Source of the DNA: Isohypsibius dastychi
Taxonomy: Eukaryota > Tardigrada > Eutardigrada > Parachela > Isohypsibiidae
Length of the DNA: 15,106 nucleotides
Assembly (NCBI GenBank): GCA_034696485.1
Contig: JAQIWT010000791.1
Location: forward strand, 1-15,106
Direction: 5' to 3'
Position numbers and translations under genes: made by a program. This document shows positions 10,099-15,106 of the stretch, in pieces. How positions within the stretch are numbered: the stretch's first letter is position 1; each line of letters begins with the position of its first letter. Below the pieces are notes generated by a model. The model made no database searches and was not told where the DNA came from. It was given only the letters and a program-made list of their open reading frames with translations.

Positions 10099-10596
10099 AC
10101 TGGATGATTACCAATGGGAATCTAGAATATAAAATATGGTTGGAAAGCGAAGGATAACCAAAGCGCTCTTAAATCTACCTGAGAGAACTCTTTTTCTGAA
10201 GGAAGAACCACGTCGATCGTCGTCGACCCACTGAAAACTTTTTCGTCGAGGAAGCGTAACTGCAGTCACACGGATATACAGAGAAGTTCGCCCCTGTGCC
10301 AATTTTACTACACCGTGGATGAAGGAACTACGCAACAGAGCGTGGCTGATTGAATTTCTGTGATGCTTGCGTATCTGTCTACGAAGAGATGGTGTTCGCG
10401 TACGCAAGCAACGTAGCGTGATATCTCGCAATGAGAATGTTTTGGTTCAGGCATTTGTTCGAACTGTTTCTTTTACTTCATTTGATTAACTTTATTGTCA
10501 GTTCATCAAAATTCTGCTGCGACTTGGAAAAGGGAGAACCGGAATTTATGGGTTTTTGACATACGACGTTTGGATTGCACTTTTGATTCCATCAGG
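10099..10596. promoter_or_regulatory. Shared RPL10/POP4 promoter region with RPL10 5' UTR intron
   Basis: About 500 nt separate the two divergent starts. On the minus strand TTCTTCCTTC (10207-10198) looks like a 5'-TOP tract; a short leader ending CTCTCAG|GTAGAT (donor at 10178) and an acceptor TATTCTAG (to 10122) give a 57-nt UTR intron. A 107-codon minus-strand open frame (10108-10431) is Arg-rich, starts before the presumed TOP site and ends upstream of the RPL10 ATG; I treat it as chance. Confidence 0.5.
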
Positions 10597-11352
10597 ATGA
10601 GTTTCACAGACAAGGACTTATATGCGCCCATCGAAGGTCTTTCTTCAAAAACCTCTCAGGACTTTGAGCTCGCCGGACAAGGATCAGGCTTTAAGAATCT
10701 GAAGGCTATCTTGAAAGAAGGTTTCGTCAAAGACAAGAACAAATTCGAAGAAGCATGGAGGAAGGTAAGTTTACCAGAACACAACTGCACTTGAAGACTG
10801 ACGGATTTTTTCATTAACTTTGTTTCCCTTCTCAGAGTTATTTGGCGTTCAATCCGAAGAAATCGCTCAAGAAAGTCAAGAAAGAAAAGAAGCGGAAATG
10901 TTTGACCAGCAAGGAGCGAAAAGAGCTTAAAGTGTTTGATATCCCAAAGGAGCAACAGCGTTTCGATCTCGTACTTCCGCTCCACGAATTACAGAGTATG
11001 GTGCGGTTATATGGAGAAAACATTTCGTCTCTCCTCCCTTCAGGCTTCTCAGATTTCACTCGCCCAAGAAGATCTAACGAAAGCAGATTATCACGGAGCG
11101 ATGCTGCGAGTTACGGAAGCGGTGAATCCCAGTTTGGTTGGAATCGAAGGAATTGTTGTTCGTGAAACCAAGAATATGTTCCATGTGATAACTCGTCAGA
11201 ATTCGCTAAAGATCCTGCCGAAATCGGTATGCACATTTATTTGCCAGATGAAAGAGACGAAAATCAAGATTTTCGGGAAGAATTTCTGTGCGAGACCGGC
11301 GGATAGAATAAAGAAACGACTTGGGAAAAAGCAGCCCATTACGGTTTTGTGA
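10597..11352 (+). CDS. POP4: RNase P/MRP protein subunit RPP29 (POP4), frame break inside
   Basis: Exon 1 (10597-10764, from MSFTDKDLYAPIEG) splices with GTAAGT ... CTCAG to an exon beginning at 10836. The Lys-rich stretch, VFDIPKEQQRFDLVLPLHEL, then LTKADYHGAMLRVT, PSLVGIEGIVVRETKNMFHV, ITRQNSLKILPKS and GKNFCARPADR follow the RPP29 Sm-like domain order of the animal family, which binds the RNase P/MRP RNA in tRNA 5' processing. Length would be about 225 aa, as in human. HEL at 10983-10991 is in one frame, while the expected next residues (W at 10999, then CGYMEK) are in the +1 frame; seven bases (10992-10998) lie between. A 43- or 52-nt intron from ATG|GTGCGG would restore frame but delete the conserved spacer. 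Either an assembly indel, an odd splice or real damage; all other parts look intact. Confidence 0.85.
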
Positions 11353-11372
11353 ACCGGAAGTCAGCTGTATTT

Positions 11373-12700
11373 ATGCAGTGGAAGTTTTGCTGGGTTGTTG
11401 AATCAAGGTTAGTTCTAAAACTATTTCTTCTGAATTTCTTAAACAATATGTATCTTCAAATGGATCTTCTGCACGGGCTTGGTTTGTAGGATATTAATAT
11501 TCAAAGATATTTTTGGATGGATGTTCTGGTTTCGTGGTATGGCACTTTTGAATGTTCAACGGCCATAATTTAACATCATCTTCAAACTTTCGAATCGAAT
11601 CGCAAAGAGAAAGAGAACATTGCGTGATATTGGAGCGGTTATTGGAGACAGCAGTTACTCTTGTTTTGTTGTGGTTCTTTAACTAAAATCTTTCTAATGC
11701 CTTGTCAGAAAAGGATCAACTTATCGAAAAAAGGTTACAGCTTTCTGGCTCAAAGTTTCTCAATTGAAAACCAATCGTATATCGTTTGGAGGGAAAAACC
11801 AGCTTCCGGCGGAAAATGGCATCCATTCCACATCTATCCCGGAAACCGAGAAAACTGAAAGCTTTTCCGATGTGGATTTGAAGAAGCCCGGATTTTTCAA
11901 GCGGTTGGCCTTGCTGAAGAACCGTCGAGGTTTTCGAAGCATCGACAAGCCACTTGGGGAAGTGACCGTTGTTGGAGCCAAGTAAGAAAAATCGCTCCGC
12001 CCAGTTCTTTAGAAATAAAAAAGACTTTTGCAGTTCTTGTTTTTCTCAAGTGTTTGTTTTAATTGAAGTACATTTTTCCGATGTTATTGACAGACATGTA
12101 CAGTTCAAGCGGAGTCTCAGCCATTCAGATTTGGAGAACGAGTTGCAGACGCCGAATGCTGAAACTCGAGCAGAATTGCAAACAGAATTCCCGGATCGAA
12201 TGACGCCACGCCGGTGGGCTTCCATGCCAAAACGTTTGTCGATTTTACAGGAAGTGCAGGATCTTGGAGAAATCGAAGAGGAGCTCTCAGTTCCCAGCTA
12301 CCGTCATCTTCCAGCTGATCGGTCTGCTTCGAAATCGCCTCAAGAAAGCGTATTCTCACTTCAACCTGCAGACGTCGTTGCGACAAAATTGACATTTTCT
12401 TCGGAAAAATCAACGGAGGTTCCTGTTCCGGATTTCATTCCGCGTCCTCTGCTGATTCGCTCGATTACAGAAGATGGATATTCTGCCCCCAAATCAACAC
12501 CAAGCAGCACCAAAACAGGTAAGATTGATTAGTCGTCACAGTGACTAATCGCAATAGTTTATTAATCGATGTTCGGTGTGATTGAAGCTCTTTCAGAAAG
12601 CTTCCAGATAAGATTGAAGAACACAGATTTCAAGCAATTTAGAAAACGTTCCAAGCATTTTTCTAACAAACGGGTTTTGTGGGATTGTTGCTGCATTTGA
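11373..12700 (+). CDS. N-terminal part of MCTP-like C2 protein (uncertain model)
   Basis: Exons 11373-11407, 11709-11981, 12094-12518 and 12597-12700 keep phase (2, 2, 1) and give 278 aa. The first exon (MQWKFCWVVES) starts only 20 nt after the POP4 stop and is the weakest part; it could be POP4 3' UTR. The middle is a Ser/Pro/Glu-rich disordered region with a basic KKPGFFKRLALLKNRRGF and a RSLSHSDLENEL motif that resembles the Ser-Leu-Ser ... Asp-Leu segment in the N-terminus of MCTP2. The last exon opens with ESFQIRLKNTD, like the first strand of an MCTP C2A domain, then runs FRKRSKHFSNKRVLWD to a stop at 12698 without the Ca-binding loops. MCTPs are ER-anchored multi-C2 proteins; here the C2A core and the membrane anchor are not found. 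Together with the fragments at 13.4-13.9 kb this suggests a decayed or misassembled MCTP gene. Confidence 0.5.
12527..12550. repeat. Small perfect inverted repeat in intron
   Basis: GATTAGTC and GACTAATC form an 8-bp stem with an 8-nt loop directly after the donor at 12519, inside a 78-nt intron. No function is evident. Confidence 0.6.
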
Positions 12701-13364
12701 TTGACGTTTTTTAAAATTCGGTACTCTTTTGATCTGTTGTTAGCTTGAAATTAAGTCCGATGAGATGTTATCTTGTCGTGAAGTGATTTGGTAGACAACC
12801 GCAACAAACAGATATCTTTTGTATGGATTTTTCTAGTTTTGCTCTTATTTGGATCAGGTTATTCATTTCAGTCTCATTAATTATTTAGTTATTTATTTAT
12901 CCTGTATGCAGTGATTTCCGGTACAGATTATTGAAACAGTTGTTCCTCGGAAATCAGACTTGACTGAAGATTTGAAAGTATAAAATGATGAGTAACAATT
13001 GAGGATTTGGTGTAAAGGAATTTTGTTTCCGGTTTTTTTTGGAACTGTGAAGAGATTGTTTTAGTTCAGGACAGGAAGAAATCGCTCGATATAGGCTGCC
13101 CGGAGTAACGTTTTAAACAGCTGGTCCGTATTTAATTCAAGTGCTACCTGAACACCAGGCTTCTTGTTGAGCATGACGTGGAATTAGATTTTATTGTATT
13201 GTATTTAGTTTTTGGTTTTGCACTTGCAGTTCAAGCTTGAGCTCTTCATCAATCCAGTGGACACTTGGTTTTTCAGTGTCAATATTTAGTGAATGTAAAT
13301 AGTGAATTTTGCCAATACGACTGATTGATCTCCTAGCGCCGAACAATAATTCTTCGGAATCTGA
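12701..13364. other. No recognisable gene (probable intron or decayed coding DNA)
   Basis: All frames are interrupted. In an intact MCTP gene the C2A core and the start of C2B would be encoded about here. I searched by eye for SDPY-type loops and found none. No 5S copy or other RNA gene seen. Confidence 0.4.
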
Positions 13365-13957
13365 TTATTTTCCAAAAGGATGTTCATCCGAGTTTGTGGT
13401 TTTCAGGTGATTTTTGACAAGTTCGACCGACAAGCTTCGCAGGCAAATTTCTATGGTAGACGAGGCTGTTTGGTTCTTTTTGATTTTCACGATGTATATT
13501 TTGTGGGCTCCAGAATTCAACACCATGAGTTCATAACTATCTTGCAGCCGGATTTCCGGGGAAGCCATATCTGAAATGTTCAAATGAAGATTTTATCAGA
13601 AAATGTCATGATCTTATTCTTGCAGGTGGCACCTTGGTTCTTTCTATCATGATTAGCGGCGAAAGATTTCAGGCGGATACCGAAGCCGTGGATAGTATTC
13701 CAGCTGGACCCGTTCAGCCGCTTCGATACGGCTTGGAAAATCTCTGGAAGATACAGTATTGGCGATATCGGGATGCTGACTGTGAAAGTTCATCGCGGGT
13801 GTGGTTTGCGTGCTGCAGACAGCAATGGAAAAGTGACCCTTACTTAATATTCGCATTCTCCAGTATAAGAAAACTAAATGATCTCACCTCTATGGGAGTC
13901 CGATATGCTCCTGGGGAACCCACCGAAACAGAGAGAGAACATTTAGAGATGGCCTGA
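13365..13957 (+). pseudogene. Broken MCTP-like C2B end and C2C start
   Basis: Fragments follow MCTP order but change frame. VIFDKFDRQASQANFYGRRG (from about 13408, after TTTTCAG) fits the end strands of a C2 domain (compare the family pattern VWDKD ... DDFMGR). GGTLVLSIMISGERF (from about 13626, after a TTGCAG acceptor) fits the last C2B strand and linker. Then, one base shifted, SRFDTAWKISGRYS with IGDIGMLTVKV, GLRAADSNGK (about 13711-13830) fits the linker and first strand of C2C. The hallmark SDPY follows only after a shift back at GGAAAAGTGACC (13827-13838). No tidy introns explain these shifts. Downstream, nothing C2-like is visible, and a converging gene begins at 14090. Decay is my preferred reading; assembly indels are the alternative. 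Confidence 0.55.
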
Positions 13958-14089
13958 ATGTCGGGTATTCAGGTTGTCGGAGCAAACCGTAAGATAATGG
14001 ATGGAAAGTTGGAAACAGATGTTTTCGAATGGATGTTCACTGTATATCGCAATGAGAATGAACCGGAAGCTCAGAAACAAGGAAACCGG
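13958..14089. other. Short region between convergent units
   Basis: A plus-strand open frame from ATG 13958 runs on antisense into the next gene; its start (MSGIQVVGANRKIMDGKLET) is not recognisable and lacks support. Probably 3' flank of both neighbours. Confidence 0.3.
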
Positions 14090-14833
14090 TCAAATCAAAA
14101 CCGTCGGCCGAACATGTTTCACACAAATTTTTCCCAACGAGACTCGACTACTTTCAATTGTCGCTTTGGCTTCAGACAAATATTTATCGTCCTGCGGAAG
14201 AATCGCAATATTTCTTCGGTCATCTTGGTCGATATTTTTTTCTTCAAATTTGTTGCGTTCGCCGATTTTGACCTCTAATAAAACGCCAAGATATCCTATT
14301 CTCCGACCAGCAGCTGGCTCGTTCTCCATAAAGCTTTTGATTTTTCTGTCAACGAAATAATCGTCGTGAAACGGGATCAGCGCGGCCGGCTTTTCTTTTT
14401 CTTTATTTTTGTTTTTCCCAGCTAATCCGGCGAACCAGCCGCTGGATTTACGATGTAAACTCAACTCCAAAAATAAATGATGTGGCACGTAAAAATCTGA
14501 TTTTTCGGCATGTGTACATTTCAGCTGAAGTGCATAAATATACCAACAGGCATTCGTAATTCGCTCCATCAGGATATTGTTTATAAACCCTAAACCGTGA
14601 TTATGAAACTGGCACAGCTGCTCCTCGTAAAATTTCCGGTGCTTCAGCTGGTTTTCCGCATTTTTTAAAATCTCCTTTGTGAGTGGAGAAGTCACCATGC
14701 GCAAAATCTGTGTTCGGCCGGGAATGACGGACAGCTGGGATACTTTCCAAATATTCGATTTGATTTCGGGGATCAAATTCACCATCGGATATAAAGTCAA
14801 CTTTGATGATTTTTTCTTGCGCAATTCTGCCAT
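14090..14833 (-). CDS. Unknown intronless protein, 247 aa
   Basis: A single uninterrupted minus-strand frame from ATG 14833 (preceded in frame by TAA) to a stop at 14090, the longest open frame after the receptor exon. The protein is basic and hydrophilic: N-terminal MAELRKKKSSKLTL, a central part with aromatics and His (FHNHGLGFINNILMERITNA; CWYIYALQLKC; VPHHLFLELSLHR), a Lys/Glu-rich linker (GKNKNKEKEKPA), and a C-terminal part with IGYLGVLLEVKIGERNKFEE and LPQDDKYLSEAKATIESSRV. No membrane span, signal peptide or known motif is seen. Lack of introns contrasts with all neighbours and could mean a retrocopy or a lineage-specific gene. It converges with the MCTP-like remnant; its upstream side faces 5S copy 4 about 200 nt away. 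Confidence 0.6.
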   Translation of the reverse strand: MAELRKKKSSKLTLYPMVNLIPEIKSNIWKVSQLSVIPGRTQILRMVTSPLTKEILKNAENQLKHRKFYEEQLCQFHNHGLGFINNILMERITNACWYIYALQLKCTHAEKSDFYVPHHLFLELSLHRKSSGWFAGLAGKNKNKEKEKPAALIPFHDDYFVDRKIKSFMENEPAAGRRIGYLGVLLEVKIGERNKFEEKNIDQDDRRNIAILPQDDKYLSEAKATIESSRVSLGKICVKHVRPTVLI

Positions 14834-15031
14834 AACAATTTACGGAGATTTAAAATCAAAATACCAGATTTCTGAAACAGCGTTGCACGGCAATGTTGAC
14901 AGCGCATTCTGGTTCTACGTAACAAGCACCCGAAATGAAATAATCTGGCATCGTGTATTTGCATATTGCAACTTGAGCCACCGGACATATGCTTCAATTT
15001 TACATAGGTAGTTTTATTTCGGTCAACAGAT
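14834..15031. promoter_or_regulatory. Upstream region of the intronless gene and of 5S copy 4
   Basis: About 200 nt between divergent units. On the minus strand CTGTTTCAG (near 14876) could end a 5' UTR intron. On the plus strand TTATTTC at 15014-15020, 12-18 nt upstream of the 5S start, matches the TTATTT upstream of copies 1 and 3. Confidence 0.35.
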
Positions 15032-15106
15032 GCCTACGACCATACCACGTAGAATGCTCCCGATCCCGTTCGATCTCGGAAGATAAGCTACGTCGGGCCT
15101 GGTTAG
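15032..15106 (+). rRNA. 5S rRNA copy 4 (cut by window end)
   Basis: The first 75 bases of a 5S gene are present and identical to copy 1. The window stops inside the internal control region, so the terminator and tail cannot be judged. Confidence 0.9.

Noticed and set aside
10108-10431. Arg-rich 107-codon minus-strand frame upstream of RPL10
   Set aside because: It covers the promoter and the 5' UTR intron of RPL10 and is not in frame with its ATG; composition looks like chance.
10108-10596. Plus-strand frame from 10495 extending POP4 upstream of MSFTDK
   Set aside because: It begins with TTG and has no ATG before 10597; the upstream residues do not resemble the family.
11661-11858. Plus-strand frame over the MCTP-like second exon
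   Set aside because: Ends in a stop inside the exon and does not fit donor phase; the chosen frame continues in phase through three introns.
1-15106. CRISPR arrays, bacterial operons, tRNA genes, viral genes
   Set aside because: No spaced direct repeats, no Shine-Dalgarno-led gene strings, no GGTTCRANNCC B box and no viral-type proteins were seen; spliceosomal introns occur throughout.

Overview
The window is animal nuclear DNA, AT-rich, with many short spliceosomal introns (mostly 50-120 nt, GT-AG, TTTCAG-type acceptors). The gene set is metazoan: an LRR-Ig-FN3 cell-surface receptor, a four-pass LAPTM-like membrane protein, ribosomal protein uL16 (RPL10), the RNase P/MRP protein RPP29 (POP4) and remains of an MCTP-type multi-C2 gene. 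The 5S rRNA copies look more like arthropod and vertebrate 5S than Caenorhabditis 5S. A small compact invertebrate genome is the best guess; a tardigrade is possible, but the species cannot be fixed from the sequence.

Layout. 1-2264 (+): 3' part of the receptor gene; its last intron carries two 5S copies facing each other. 2554-6723 (-): a set of phase-compatible exons read either as two unknown genes overlapping by 52 nt or as one gene split by an A7 run. 6724-7260: divergent intergenic region. 7261-8713 (+): LAPTM-like gene, with a third 5S copy in an intron. 8928-10098 (-): RPL10, complete, five coding exons. 10099-10596: shared promoter region. 10597-11352 (+): POP4, with a frame break at its conserved HELW motif. 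11373-12700 (+): Ser-rich N-terminal part of an MCTP-like gene, followed by C2-domain fragments with frame breaks up to about 13860. 14090-14833 (-): single-exon unknown gene. 15032 to the end (+): fourth 5S copy, cut by the window edge.

The most unusual signal is the scattered 5S family. All four copies begin at the same base, the three complete ones end in the same base followed by a Pol III T-run, and these three also share a further 20-34 bp of 3' tail. Three lie in introns of protein genes, in both orientations. This could be dispersed 5S genes or a 5S-headed SINE family. The second theme is frame breaks in otherwise recognisable genes (POP4, the MCTP-like locus, the 5.2 kb junction), two of them at A-runs, so assembly error must be excluded before any biological reading.

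All gene models come from reading splice signals and frames by eye; no search or transcript evidence was available.
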